DNA from: Cypionkella sp.
Lineage (GTDB): Bacteria; Pseudomonadota; Alphaproteobacteria; Rhodobacterales; Rhodobacteraceae
Direction: 5' to 3'
Assembly (NCBI RefSeq): GCF_030652235.1
Contig: NZ_JAUSBA010000051.1
Coordinates: 1-64,000 of the forward strand
Length of the DNA stretch: 64,000 bases
The translations under genes were made by a program, and so were the position numbers. This document shows, piece by piece, positions 38,805-47,938 of the stretch (positions are counted from its first letter, which is position 1; each line of letters begins with the position of its first letter). The notes below the pieces were generated by a model. The model did not search any database. It was not told where the DNA came from and worked only from the letters and a program-made list of their open reading frames with translations.

Positions 38805-38881
38805 GCACCCATAGCTCAGCTGGATAGAGTGTCGCCCTCCGAAGGCGAAGGTCGCACGTTCGAATCGTGCTGGGTGCACCA
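38805..38881 (+). tRNA. tRNA-Arg (anticodon CCG)
   Basis: 77 bases including an encoded CCA. Acceptor GCACCCA pairs with TGGGTGC, D arm GCTC...GAGT, anticodon stem TCGCC/GGCGA with loop CTCCGAA (anticodon CCG, reading CGG), and T arm GCACG-TTCGAAT-CGTGC. All arms pair. Confidence 0.97.
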
Positions 38882-39034
38882 AATCTCTGATATCAAAAAA
38901 CATTAAGGAGAATGTCCCCAGTTACAACAATTTATCCTGTAATCAATATTATGTAATATGTATCCGATCTAGTACTGGACCAAACTGCGTGAATTGGGCT
39001 ATGAACCAGCAACTTGCCCCAGATGGAATATGCG

Positions 39035-39718
39035 ATGACCTTTAGCCGCCAGATCAAGATCGCGCCCTCTATCCTTGCTGCCGACTTTGCCAACTTTGGC
39101 GCGGAGTGTCGCGCGATTGAAGATCAGGGTGCGGATTGGGTGCATGTCGATGTGATGGATGGGCATTTCGTGCCGAACATCACCTTTGGCCCGGCGACCT
39201 GTGCGGCGATCCGGCCGCATATCAAGGGCTTCATGGATGTGCATTTGATGATCGCTCCGGTGGACTCTTATATTGAGGCATTTGCTGAGGCTGGCGCGGA
39301 TCTGATCTCGGCGCATCTGGAGGCTGGGCCGCATATTCACCGCACCTTACAAGCCATTCGCGCGACGGGGAAAAAGGCTGGACTGGCGATCAATCCAGGC
39401 ACGGGTATTGACGCTGTGGCGCATCTACTTGATCTGGTCGATATGGTCTGCGTCATGACGGTGAACCCGGGCTTTGGCGGGCAGAAGTTCATCCATTCGC
39501 AGCTGGATAAAGTGCGGGCCCTGCGCAAAATGATTGGCGATCGCCCGATCCATATTGAGATTGACGGCGGCGTGACCGTAGAGACAGCGCCTTTGGTGGT
39601 GGCAGCTGGCGCGGATGTACTGGTCGCGGGATCTGCGGTGTTCAAGGGCGGCTCGGTGGGTAATCCTGCACCTTACGGGGTGAACATTGCGGCAATTCGG
39701 GCGGCGGCCATCGCCTAG
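39035..39718 (+). CDS. rpe: Ribulose-phosphate 3-epimerase
   Basis: Interconverts ribulose-5-phosphate and xylulose-5-phosphate (pentose phosphate route, Calvin cycle). 227 residues in a TIM barrel: KIAPSILAADFANFG at the start, HVDVMDGHFVPNITFGP near 33, MTVNPGFGGQKFI near 141, EIDGGV near 176 and LVAGSAVF near 198. The start MTFSRQIK at 39035 fits family length; two earlier in-frame starts lack support. The pathway link to zwf-pgl is by metabolism, not proximity. Confidence 0.95.
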   Translation: MTFSRQIKIAPSILAADFANFGAECRAIEDQGADWVHVDVMDGHFVPNITFGPATCAAIRPHIKGFMDVHLMIAPVDSYIEAFAEAGADLISAHLEAGPHIHRTLQAIRATGKKAGLAINPGTGIDAVAHLLDLVDMVCVMTVNPGFGGQKFIHSQLDKVRALRKMIGDRPIHIEIDGGVTVETAPLVVAAGADVLVAGSAVFKGGSVGNPAPYGVNIAAIRAAAIA

Positions 39719-39805
39719 CGCACAACCCTGCCCTGCATTCTGCTCGACTTGCGGCGGAGAAGTGCCTAACAATCGCACCGGGGATACAGCCAGACAGGAC
39801 AGATC

Positions 39806-40597
39806 GTGACAGCAGGTTATGCGCTGTTGGTGAGTATTGCGCAAAGCACCAGTGCCGACGATGTCTGGCGGCTGGCGACGCGGTATTTTGCCTCGCTGGG
39901 GTTCGGGCTGGTGAACTATGGCTTCACCCGGTTTCGATCGACCCGCACGATTGGCGATCCGGATGACGCGCTGTTTCTGACCACGGGGTCTGAGGCCTAT
40001 GCCAGGGGCTATTTCCGTAATGGCTTCTATGCCAAAACGCCGGCGTTTCGTTGGGCGCAGAACAATGAAGGAGCCTGCACCTGGACTTGGGTGCGCGAAG
40101 CGATGCTTGCGGGCAAGCTGACGCCTGAGGAAATCGAGACGGTGAAGCACAACGTGGCTATGGGCATAACTGCTGGGATTTCCATCAGTTTTCCGGAAAC
40201 CTCGGCGCGGGCCAAGGGTGCGCTGGGGCTGATCGCCGATCCGGGGATCAGCGTGGAAGCCGTAGATGCGCTGTTTGCCGAGAAGCATGATGAATTGCTG
40301 GCCGTCGCCAATATGCTGCATCTGCGGCTGATCCAACTGCCGTTTTCCAACCGTCGCCGGGCCTTGACCACCCGCCAGCGTGAGGCTTTGGAATGGATTG
40401 CTGATGGCAAGACCAGTCAGGATGTGGCGCTGCTGATGGGCGTGTCGGCCGCGATGATTGAGAAACATCTGCGGCTGGCGCGCGAGACTTTGTCGGTCGA
40501 CACCACCGCGCAGGCTGTGGCGAAAGCAGCCCTAATGAACCTGATCTTTCAACGCAATCCAACCGATGCCAGCCCTGTTCCGGTGGCCGCAAGGTAA
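39806..40597 (+). CDS. LuxR-family transcriptional regulator with autoinducer-binding domain
   Basis: 263 residues: an N-terminal acyl-homoserine-lactone-binding-like domain (about 5-165, with YARGYFRNGFYAKTPAFRWA where the TraR-type ligand pocket lies) and a C-terminal LuxR helix-turn-helix (ALTTRQREALEWIADGKTSQDVALLMGVS, in parts, near 191-219). GTG start with GGACAG upstream. No luxI is found within the window, so it is a candidate LuxR solo. Rhodobacterales often have several such proteins. Confidence 0.85.
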   Translation: MTAGYALLVSIAQSTSADDVWRLATRYFASLGFGLVNYGFTRFRSTRTIGDPDDALFLTTGSEAYARGYFRNGFYAKTPAFRWAQNNEGACTWTWVREAMLAGKLTPEEIETVKHNVAMGITAGISISFPETSARAKGALGLIADPGISVEAVDALFAEKHDELLAVANMLHLRLIQLPFSNRRRALTTRQREALEWIADGKTSQDVALLMGVSAAMIEKHLRLARETLSVDTTAQAVAKAALMNLIFQRNPTDASPVPVAAR

Positions 40598-40620
40598 GGA
40601 TTCCCCGACTAGGCTTCCCT

Positions 40621-40857
40621 TAGGTAAGCTGACATTCTGTCACAGTTCCGTGAGTAAAGGCTTCGGCCTTTGGGACGTCAGGCGATGTCAGTTTGCATTT
40701 TCAAACACCGGCATCCCTGCGCAGATTGGGGGCCTTCCCCCGCCCGAGACTGGCTTTGCGGCTTATTTTGCCCGTAGTGCCAAAGCCGTGCTGGTCCTCA
40801 TCCCCGTGGTGCAGCACAGAGCGGCACAGCCCCCAGAGCTGTGCCGTTTTTCTTTTT
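40621..40857 (+). ncRNA. Candidate structured small RNA
   Basis: A 237-base intergenic stretch with five stems in series: CTGACAT/ATGTCAG (40629-40635/40685-40691) enclosing AAAGGC-TTCG-GCCTTT (40656-40671); GGGGG-CCTT-CCCCC (40728-40741); GGCTTTG/CAAAGCC (40752-40758/40781-40787); GTGCTG/CAGCAC (40788-40793/40812-40817); and a terminator CGGCACAGC/GCTGTGCCG followed by TTTTTCTTTTT (40822-40857). No open frame here looks coding. I infer a small RNA with its own terminator; it could instead be a long structured 3' UTR of luxR. Promoter not located. Confidence 0.45.
40822..40857 (+). terminator. Strong Rho-independent terminator
   Basis: CGGCACAGC and GCTGTGCCG pair over nine bases around CCCCAGA, followed by TTTTTCTTTTT. 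It ends either luxR or the candidate small RNA. Confidence 0.92.
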
Positions 40858-40975
40858 GGTGTTGATTTTACGCTGTGCCAATGCACTTTGTAAAAGCCCG
40901 AGATTCTTCCCCGTTGGGAATGACTTGTGTTTTGGCGGCTATTTTAGGACGAATTCCACAATATATAGTGGTTGA

Positions 40976-41005
40976 AAGCAAAAGGGCTGGTGTTGCCACC
41001 AGCCC
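40976..41005 (-). terminator. Rho-independent terminator of rpsB-tsf
   Basis: On the minus strand GGGCTGGTG pairs with CACCAGCCC around GCAA and runs into TTTTGCTTT. It begins 25 bases after the tsf stop. Confidence 0.9.
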
Positions 41006-41030
41006 CCTGCCCTAAAATCTGCCGAAAAGA

Positions 41031-41927
41031 TCAGGCCGAAACCATCTTTGCGACTTCTGCAGCGAAATCTTCTTTTTCTTTCTCGATGCCTTCGCCGACG
41101 CCCATACGGACGAAACCGATGATTTCAACGCCGGCTTGCTTTGCAGCTTCAGCGACGGTGATTTCTGGGTTCATCACGAACATCTGGCCCATCAGGGTGT
41201 TCTCAGCCAAGAATTTCTTCATACGGCCGGGAATGATGTTGTTCTGGATCACCGCATCGGGTTTTGGTTTGGCGGAAGCTGCATTTTCTTCCAGCGCTTT
41301 GGAGGTTTGCACCGCCAATTCACGCTCGACCACAACCGGATCAAGATCAGCTTCGGACAAGGCAAGGGGGTTGGTGGCGGCGACATGCATCGCGACTTGC
41401 TTGGCGAAGGTATGTTCACTGCCTTTGATAGCCACCAGAACACCGATGCGGCCAAGGCCGTCAGCAACCGAGTTATGCACATATGCTGCCACATGATCGC
41501 CTTCGATCGAGGCCATGCGACGCAGGTTCATGTTCTCGCCGATGGTGGCCACCGCTTCGGAAATCACGATGTGAACCGGCTGACCCGCCAGATCGGCATT
41601 CTTCAGATCTTCAAGATTTTGCGCGCGGAAAGCGGTTTTGGTGATGTTGTGCACCATCGCCTGGAAGTCAGCGTTCTTGCCCACAAAGTCAGTTTCCGAG
41701 TTGATCTCGACAGCCACGCCACGCCCGCCAGAAACGGCGATGCCAACCAGACCTTCGGCGGCGACACGGTCAGCTTTCTTGGCGGCTTTCGCCAAACCCT
41801 TGGTGCGCAGCCAATCGACCGCAGCTTCCATATCGCCATTGGTTTCAACCAAGGCTTTCTTCGCGTCCATCATGCCTGCGCCGGTGGAATCACGCAGTTC
41901 TTTAACCATTTGAGCGGTTACGGTCAT
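41031..41927 (-). CDS. tsf: Elongation factor Ts
   Basis: Nucleotide exchange factor for EF-Tu. 298 residues: [26 protein letters not shown] at the start (in parts: [19 protein letters not shown] contains the TDFVKN-preceding helix), then [12 protein letters not shown] near residue 73 and the coiled-coil and C-terminal helices. I chose ATG 41927, which has AGGAG 7 bases upstream; the eight further codons are not conserved. Cotranscribed after rpsB. Confidence 0.97.
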   Translation of the reverse strand: MTVTAQMVKELRDSTGAGMMDAKKALVETNGDMEAAVDWLRTKGLAKAAKKADRVAAEGLVGIAVSGGRGVAVEINSETDFVGKNADFQAMVHNITKTAFRAQNLEDLKNADLAGQPVHIVISEAVATIGENMNLRRMASIEGDHVAAYVHNSVADGLGRIGVLVAIKGSEHTFAKQVAMHVAATNPLALSEADLDPVVVERELAVQTSKALEENAASAKPKPDAVIQNNIIPGRMKKFLAENTLMGQMFVMNPEITVAEAAKQAGVEIIGFVRMGVGEGIEKEKEDFAAEVAKMVSA

Positions 41928-42015
41928 GTTCAGTCTCCTGAAATTCAACAAATGAGTGCGGCGGGAACCGGGCCTAAGCCGTATCCCCGCCGTGTATCAG
42001 TCGCGTAAAGCCCTA

Positions 42016-42774
42016 TCAGGCGTCAGCGATCGCTTCTTCTTCCGGTGCGTTTTCCAAAGCGCCAAGGTCGATGCCCGCAGCGCCCATTTGGGCCGACATA
42101 CCATCGAGAGCAGCTTTAGCGATCAGCTCGCAATACAACTGGATTGCACGCGCGGCGTCGTCGTTGCCGGGGATCACGTGGGTCACGCCTTTGGGCGAGT
42201 TGTTGGTGTCGACGATGCCGACAACCGGGATGCCCAGTTTTTGCGCTTCCAAGATCGCCAAATCTTCTTTGCCAACATCAATGACCACGATCAGATCCGG
42301 GGTGCCGCCCATTTCGCGGATGCCGCCCAAGGACGCTTGCAGTTTGGACTGGTCGCGTTCCATCATCAAACGCTCTTTCTTGGTCAGGCCTTCGCCGCCT
42401 GCGCCCAAGAGTTCGTCGATGGTTTTCAAGCGCGCGATCGACTGGGAAACGGTTTTCCAGTTGGTCAGCGTGCCACCCAGCCAGCGGTGGTTCATGTAGA
42501 ATTGTGCGCAACGCTCGGCAGCTTCGGCCACCGGCTTTTGTGCCTGGCGCTTGGTGCCAACGAACAGAATACGGCCGCCCTTGGCGACGGTGTCGCGCAC
42601 GACTTTCAGCGCCTGATCCAGCAAAGGAACGGTCTGCGTCAGGTCGAGAATGTGGATGCCATTGCGGTCGCCGTAGATATACGGGCCCATTTTGGGGTTC
42701 CAGCGTGCGGTCTGGTGGCCGTAGTGAACGCCTGCTTCAAGCAGCTGACGCATGGAGAACTCGGGTAGAGCCAT
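42016..42774 (-). CDS. rpsB: 30S ribosomal protein S2
   Basis: 252 residues of the normal S2 fold: [24 protein letters not shown] (in parts, [13 protein letters not shown]) at the N-terminus, [16 protein letters not shown] near 71, and [13 protein letters not shown] near 93. AAGGATAAGAC lies just before the ATG. The usual acidic C-terminal tail EEEAIADA is present. First gene of rpsB-tsf; 283 bases of upstream leader or promoter separate it from psuK. Confidence 0.97.
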   Translation of the reverse strand: MALPEFSMRQLLEAGVHYGHQTARWNPKMGPYIYGDRNGIHILDLTQTVPLLDQALKVVRDTVAKGGRILFVGTKRQAQKPVAEAAERCAQFYMNHRWLGGTLTNWKTVSQSIARLKTIDELLGAGGEGLTKKERLMMERDQSKLQASLGGIREMGGTPDLIVVIDVGKEDLAILEAQKLGIPVVGIVDTNNSPKGVTHVIPGNDDAARAIQLYCELIAKAALDGMSAQMGAAGIDLGALENAPEEEAIADA

Positions 42775-43057
42775 GTCTTATCCTTTTCCGGTTTCAATCC
42801 TCGGTGAAGCTGTCTCAGACCTTACGGTCCAACCGGCGGAGTTTACGGGATTTCTCCCCGCAAAGCCCAAGCCTCACCTGTGAAGTGAAGCGGCTTTAGA
42901 CGAAGGTCGGCAGGGATGCAAGTGGATTGGGCAAAAATCAGCGCTTCATAGAATTTGCACGATGTAGCGCCAACAGCAAGCTGGCTTAACACCGGCAAAG
43001 GGGCAAGCCCAAGCGCGCCGTCTTGAGTTTCCGCGCCAACTTTGCGATGACAGCCGC

Positions 43058-43948
43058 ATGACACCTGACATCCTCTGCATCGGGTCCGTATTATGGGACA
43101 TCATTGGCCGCTCGTCGATTGCGATGCGGCTTGGCTCGGACGTACCGGGGCGGATCACCCGGCTGCCCGGTGGTGTGGCTATGAACATCGCGATGACGCT
43201 GAGCCGCTTTGGTCTGACCCCTGCCCTGCTTTCTGCGGTCGGCCAAGACGAAGAAGGCCATGAGTTGATCGCCGCCTGTCAGCGCATGGGCATGGTGACA
43301 GATCACCTTTACCGATCAGAAGACCTGCCGACCGACCGTTATTTGGCGATTGAGGGTGCGAATGGCCTGATCGCCGCGATTGCCGACGCACATTCGCTGG
43401 AGGCGGCGGGGGATAAGATCTTGCGGCCCTTGGCGGATGGTCGCTTGGGAACCGTGGATGCGCCTTGGTCCGGCATGGTCGCGTTGGACGGCAATCTGAC
43501 TGTTGCACTGTTGTCCGAGATCGCCCATTCGCCGCTGTTCGCCTGCGCCGATCTGCGCGTCGCCCCCGCAAGCCCCGGCAAAGCCGAGCGTCTGTTGCCA
43601 TTGCTGAACCACCCCCGCGCGACACTTTATGTGAACCTCGAAGAAGCCGGTTTGATCTGCCATGCCCGCTATGAGACTGCCTTTGATGCCGCAGAGGGGC
43701 TGCTTTCGCATGGTGCCGCGCATGTGCTGGTGACGCATGGCGGCAAGCCCTGCGCCGAAGGCCGCAAGGGTGCAGGGGTGATCACCGCCGCCCCGCCGCC
43801 GGTGATGGTCACAAGGATTACCGGTGCGGGCGACACATTCATGGCCGCCCATATCGTCGCAGAACGCCAAGGCAGCCCGCGTGAGGCCGCACTTGCCGCC
43901 GCCTTGGCCGCCGCCGCCATCTATGTTTCAGGAGAACAACCGTCATGA
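43058..43948 (+). CDS. PfkB-family kinase, probable pseudouridine kinase
   Basis: 296 residues of the ribokinase/PfkB fold: N-terminal ILCIGSVLWDIIGR, the GGVAMNIAMTLSRFG sugar-binding signature near residue 37, and the C-terminal RITGAGDTFMAAH anion-hole/catalytic Asp signature near 253. The next gene is pseudouridine-5'-phosphate glycosidase, overlapping by four bases (ATGA), which is the normal PsuK-PsuG pairing. PsuK makes pseudouridine-5'-phosphate for PsuG. No transporter (psuT) is nearby. Confidence 0.82.
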   Translation: MTPDILCIGSVLWDIIGRSSIAMRLGSDVPGRITRLPGGVAMNIAMTLSRFGLTPALLSAVGQDEEGHELIAACQRMGMVTDHLYRSEDLPTDRYLAIEGANGLIAAIADAHSLEAAGDKILRPLADGRLGTVDAPWSGMVALDGNLTVALLSEIAHSPLFACADLRVAPASPGKAERLLPLLNHPRATLYVNLEEAGLICHARYETAFDAAEGLLSHGAAHVLVTHGGKPCAEGRKGAGVITAAPPPVMVTRITGAGDTFMAAHIVAERQGSPREAALAAALAAAAIYVSGEQPS

Positions 43949-44865
43949 CCCTCGATTTGCTCAGCTTTTCGCCCGAAGTCGCCGCCGCACGTGCCGCAGG
44001 TACTGCCATTGTAGCGCTGGAATCCACCATCATCACCCATGGCATGCCGTTCCCGCAAAACGTCGAAGCCGCCCGGGCGGTTGAGGCCGAAATCCGCGCG
44101 CATGGCGCCACACCCGCTACGATTGCGGTGATGGGCGGGCGTATCCTGATCGGGCTGACCGATGCGCAACTCGATGCTTTGGGGCAAGCGCCCGAGGTGA
44201 TGAAAATCTCGCGCGCCGATATTGCGGCGTGTATTGCCAAGGGGGCTGTCGGGGCGACGACGGTGGCGGCCACGATGATCTGCGCCAAGCTGGCCGGGAT
44301 TGATGTGTTTGCCACCGGTGGGATCGGCGGCGTGCATCGCGGGGCGGAAACCTCGTTCGATATCTCGGCTGATCTGCCGGAACTCGGTGAAACTGCTGTC
44401 ACGGTGATTGCAGCGGGGGCGAAAGCCATCCTCGATCTGCCGAAAACGCTGGAATATCTGGAGACCAAGGGCGTGCCAGTGATTGCCTTCGGGCAAGATG
44501 CGTTTCCGGCATTTTGGTCGCGCGATTCCGGGCTGAAATCGCCGTTGCGGATGGATACGGCGGCAGAGATTGCGGCGGCGCAGTTGATGCGGACGCGGTT
44601 GGGTCTGCCGGGGGGGCAACTGGTCGCCAACCCGATCCCGCTCGCCGATGAAATTCCGCGCAACGAAATCAATCCAGCGATTGAGCAGGCGCTGACCGAG
44701 GCTGCCGCCCAAGGCATCGCCGCAAAAGAAGTCACCCCCTTCCTGCTGCACCGCATTTTTGAGCTGACCGCTGGCCGCTCGCTGGTCTCCAACATCGCCC
44801 TTGTTTTGAACAACGCACGGCTGGGGGCGGCGATTGCGCGCGAAATCGTGGCGCAGCGCGGCTAA
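43945..44865 (+). CDS. psuG: Pseudouridine-5'-phosphate glycosidase
   Basis: Cleaves pseudouridine-5'-phosphate to uracil and ribose-5-phosphate. 306 residues: IVALESTIITHGMPFPQN near residue 22, GATPATIAVMGGRILIGL near 54, KISRADIAACIAKGAVGATTVAATM (in parts) near 90, and VFATGGIGGVHRGAE near 122. These are strongly conserved in PsuG. Its ATG overlaps the kinase stop. The route returns pseudouridine from RNA turnover to the pyrimidine and pentose pools. Confidence 0.94.
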   Translation: MTLDLLSFSPEVAAARAAGTAIVALESTIITHGMPFPQNVEAARAVEAEIRAHGATPATIAVMGGRILIGLTDAQLDALGQAPEVMKISRADIAACIAKGAVGATTVAATMICAKLAGIDVFATGGIGGVHRGAETSFDISADLPELGETAVTVIAAGAKAILDLPKTLEYLETKGVPVIAFGQDAFPAFWSRDSGLKSPLRMDTAAEIAAAQLMRTRLGLPGGQLVANPIPLADEIPRNEINPAIEQALTEAAAQGIAAKEVTPFLLHRIFELTAGRSLVSNIALVLNNARLGAAIAREIVAQRG

Positions 44866-44922
44866 GGCCATTGTGATGATGTGGGCGGCTGCTTAGGTTG
44901 CCGGGGAAACCAAGGAGCCTTC

Positions 44923-45612
44923 ATGTCTGACCCACATCCGCGCCGCTCGATGCTTGCCGGCTTTCGGTCCTCGTTCCTGACGGGCCTTGTCGTGGTGCTG
45001 CCGGTCGGTTTGACGATCTATGTCGTCTGGGGGGTGATCGGCTATATTGATGGCTGGATCCTGCCGCTGATCCCCACCAATTATCAGCCCGAGGCTTTCC
45101 TGCACGGCTGGTTCGGCCCTGAGGTGGATTTTCCGGTGCGCGGTGTGGGCGTGCTGGTGTTTTTGGTGTTCACCGCCCTCGTCGGCTGGCTGGCGCGCGG
45201 GTTGATCGGGCGCACGGTGATGCGGCAGGCCGAAATGGTGGTGGACCGGGTGCCGCTGGTGCGCTCGATCTATTCGGGGGTGAAACAGATCACCGAGACG
45301 TTCTTTGCCAAGTCTGAGAAAAGTTTCGACCGCACCTGTCTGGTTGAATTTCCCCGCGAAGGTTATTGGGCGGTGGGGATGGTGGCGACCACCCCGAAGG
45401 GCGAGATTGCCGCCAAACTGCCGGGCGGCACGCCGATGGTGGCGGTGTTTGTCGGCCTGACCCCGATGACCTCGGGGATGCTGTTGTTCGTGCCCGAGCG
45501 CGATGTGATTTTTCTGGATATGAAGGCGGATGAGGCGGTGAAAATGATCGTCTCGGCGGGGTTGGTTTATCCGCAGCCGAAGGAAACTGTGGCGGCACTG
45601 GCTGCGAAATAG
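44923..45612 (+). CDS. DUF502 family membrane protein
   Basis: 229 residues: FRSSFLTGLVVVLPVGLTIYVVWGV is the first membrane helix, GVGVLVFLVFTALVGWLARGLIG the second, followed by VPLVRSIYSGVKQI and the cytosolic FPREGYWAVGMVATTP domain typical of DUF502. Function unknown; plant relatives (LCV/COV) are implicated in vesicular or vascular patterning. ATG 44923 follows AAGGAG by six bases. It is a separate unit from psuKG. Confidence 0.85.
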   Translation: MSDPHPRRSMLAGFRSSFLTGLVVVLPVGLTIYVVWGVIGYIDGWILPLIPTNYQPEAFLHGWFGPEVDFPVRGVGVLVFLVFTALVGWLARGLIGRTVMRQAEMVVDRVPLVRSIYSGVKQITETFFAKSEKSFDRTCLVEFPREGYWAVGMVATTPKGEIAAKLPGGTPMVAVFVGLTPMTSGMLLFVPERDVIFLDMKADEAVKMIVSAGLVYPQPKETVAALAAK

Positions 45613-45694
45613 TTTTGGGTTGCATCCAGGCTATGCCTTGCTGTCCAGACGTGGACAAGGGCGCGGATTATGGGATTGCAAGGGCTTAGGCCGG

Positions 45695-45856
45695 TTATGT
45701 TAATGCGGCCAGATCGGCGGCCAAGGCGTGATCTTTTGCCCGGTCGGTGAAACTGTTCAGCACCACATCGGCCCCGGCACGAGCGAGTTCTTCGGCCACC
45801 CCCAGACCGACGCCAGAATTCGACCCGGTGATGATCGCGCGTTTTCCCTGAAGCAT
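45695..45856 (-). pseudogene. N-terminal fragment of a short-chain dehydrogenase
   Basis: A 53-residue open frame starts MLQGKRAIITGSNSGVGLG with the TGxxxGxG nucleotide-binding motif, continues VAEELARAGADVVLNSF and stops at TAA 45695-45697 after about 20% of a normal SDR. The sequence resembles 3-hydroxybutyrate dehydrogenases. The remainder is absent between 45613 and 45695, so the gene was cut by deletion. It is not expected to be functional. Confidence 0.75.
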
Positions 45857-45917
45857 GGTGCCCCGCTTTTTGCTGTGATCGATGCTACATGCTGCATCCG
45901 CAAAGGGAAGCCCAAAG

Positions 45918-45948
45918 CCAAAAAAAACGCCCGCACGAGGCGGGCGTT
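45918..45948 (-). terminator. Orphan Rho-independent terminator (minus strand)
   Basis: On the minus strand AACGCCCGC pairs with GCGGGCGTT around CTCGT and runs into TTTTTTTT. No minus-strand gene lies just upstream of it (45949-46108), and the nearest plus-strand gene begins at 46109. It may end a small RNA or be left from a deleted gene. Confidence 0.8.
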
Positions 45949-46108
45949 AAGTTATTGAGGCAGGTTTCATACAGGCAAGAAACCTATCGAGCAGTAAGTA
46001 TCTTATAGCCCTGTTGGCGGCGCACTCCAAGTTAAAAGTTTGAAAAGGTTGGATTGCCCGCATAGATTGGGGATCAGTAAAAACAGGCTGCGGGGGATTG
46101 TTGCCAGA

Positions 46109-47935
46109 ATGAACCGGGATATTTTCGCACTTTTGCGCAGCTTTGGACTTGGTCTGGCGCTGATTTTGATCGGTGGAGTCGGGGGGGGATTCGCGCAGGC
46201 AGAACCCATGCACGCCATTGCTATGTATGGCGCGCCTGCGCTGCCACCGGATTTTGTGTCGCTGCCCTATGCCAACCCCGATGCGCCGAAGGGGGGCCGC
46301 ATCGTGATGGGCGAGAACGGCAGTTACGATTCAATGAACCCGTTCATCCTGAAGGGCCGCGCGCCGAGTGGTATTTCTTTGTTCACCACTGAGACGCTTT
46401 TGGGCCGATCCTTTGACGAGCCGTTCTCGCTTTACGGGATTCTGGCCGAATCGGTCGAGACAGATGCGGCGCGCACCTACGTCGAATTTACTTTGCGTGA
46501 GGCTGCCCGATTCTCGGACGGCAGCCCGGTGACGGTGGAAGATGTGCTGTGGTCGTTTGAAACCTTGGGAACATTGGGCAATCCGCGCTATGCGCCGGTG
46601 TATCAGGCGGTGGCGAAAGCCGAGAAAACCGGTGTCCGATCCGTGAAGTTCACCTTCAGCGCCGAGAACCGCGAGCTGCCTTTGCTGCTGGGGCTGCGCC
46701 CAGTTTTGCAGAAAGCGCAGTGGGTGGGGCGGGATTTCAGCGCCACCACGATGGAGCCGCCGATTGGGTCTGGCCCCTATGTGGTCGATAGGTTCGAGGC
46801 TGGGCGCTTTGTCAGCTATAAGAAAAACCCGGATTGGTGGGGCAAGGCTTTGCCGTTTTACAAGGGGATGCACAATTTCGATGAGATCCGGGTGGAGTAT
46901 TTCGGCAACCCGGATGTGCATTTCGAGGCGTTCAAATCGGGTGATCTGAGCAGCTACCGCGAGACCAATCCGATGAAATGGCAGCAGAACTACGGCTTCC
47001 CGGCTGTGGTGGCGGGCGATGTGGTGAAAGATGAGATCCCACATCAGCGGCCCTCGGGGATTGACGGCTTTGTGTTCAACACCCGTAAGCCAATTTTTGC
47101 CGATTGGCGGGTCCGCGAGGCGCTGCTGGACGTGTTCAACTTTGAGCTGATCAATCAGACCCTCAACGGCGGCGCGGTGCCGCGAATCACCAGCTATTAC
47201 AGCAACTCCGAGCTTGCGGGCGATGTCGCCAACCCGGCGCAGGGGCAAGTGTTGGCGCTGCTTCAGACCTATACGGCTGATCTGCTGCCGGGTGCTGTTG
47301 AGGGCTTCGCACTGCCAGTCTCGGACGGCAAACCAAGCAACCGGGCGAATTTGCGCAAGGCCAACGCTTTGTTGGAAGCGGCGGGATGGACGGTGCAGGA
47401 TGGGGTGTTGAAGGATGCCACGGGGGTGCCGTTTACGTTTGAAATCCTGCTGACCAACGGCGCGGATGATTATATCGCCGCCGCCAATATCTATATCGAG
47501 GCTTTGGCGCAGGTTGGGATTGCGGCCAAGCTGACCACGGTGGATGCAGCACAGTATACCGAGCGGACCAACCTTTATGATTTCGACATGACGCAGCAGA
47601 TCATCGCTTTGTCGCTGTCACCGGGGACCGAGCAGTTGCGCTATTGGGGGGCGGCCAATGGCGCGGCACCGGGGTCGCGCAACTGGGCAGGGATCAATTC
47701 ACCGGCGGTGGATGGCTTGGTGCAGACCATGCTGTCGTCAACGGATCGCACGGATTTTGTGACGGCGGTGCAGGCTTTGGACCGGGTCTTGACCTCGGGG
47801 CGCTATGTGGTGCCGGTGTGGTATCAAAATATTGGCCGCATCGCTCATGCCAAGCGGTTGCATTTCCCCGAAAAATTGCCAATTTACGGCGACTGGCCGG
47901 GGTTTCAGCCCGAGGTCTGGTGGTATCAGGAGTAG
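46109..47935 (+). CDS. ABC-transporter substrate-binding protein, YejA/SBP_bac_5 family
   Basis: 608 residues with a signal peptide ending at about residue 30 (LGLALILIGGVGGGFAQA, then EPMHAIAMYG). The periplasmic domain is that of family 5 peptide/oligopeptide-binding proteins: LPYANPDAPKGGRIVMG, PIGSGPYVV and FNTRKPIFADWRVREA. It is closest to YejA, which imports oligopeptides and microcin-like peptides with YejBEF. I chose ATG 46109 by the signal peptide. No permease or ATPase gene follows, so the transporter is elsewhere or another one is used. Confidence 0.88.
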   Translation: MNRDIFALLRSFGLGLALILIGGVGGGFAQAEPMHAIAMYGAPALPPDFVSLPYANPDAPKGGRIVMGENGSYDSMNPFILKGRAPSGISLFTTETLLGRSFDEPFSLYGILAESVETDAARTYVEFTLREAARFSDGSPVTVEDVLWSFETLGTLGNPRYAPVYQAVAKAEKTGVRSVKFTFSAENRELPLLLGLRPVLQKAQWVGRDFSATTMEPPIGSGPYVVDRFEAGRFVSYKKNPDWWGKALPFYKGMHNFDEIRVEYFGNPDVHFEAFKSGDLSSYRETNPMKWQQNYGFPAVVAGDVVKDEIPHQRPSGIDGFVFNTRKPIFADWRVREALLDVFNFELINQTLNGGAVPRITSYYSNSELAGDVANPAQGQVLALLQTYTADLLPGAVEGFALPVSDGKPSNRANLRKANALLEAAGWTVQDGVLKDATGVPFTFEILLTNGADDYIAAANIYIEALAQVGIAAKLTTVDAAQYTERTNLYDFDMTQQIIALSLSPGTEQLRYWGAANGAAPGSRNWAGINSPAVDGLVQTMLSSTDRTDFVTAVQALDRVLTSGRYVVPVWYQNIGRIAHAKRLHFPEKLPIYGDWPGFQPEVWWYQE

Positions 47936-47938
47936 AGC

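Noticed and set aside
38946-38959. ATATTA-TG-TAATAT palindrome between tRNA-Arg and rpe
   Set aside because: AT-only short arms; could be chance and no second copy was noticed.
38882-39034. Possible attachment site at the 3' end of tRNA-Arg
   Set aside because: No integrase and no direct repeat of the tRNA end in the window.
41136-42008. 290-codon open frame antisense to tsf
   Set aside because: The minus-strand tsf reading is a known essential protein with the full family sequence; the antisense frame resembles nothing.
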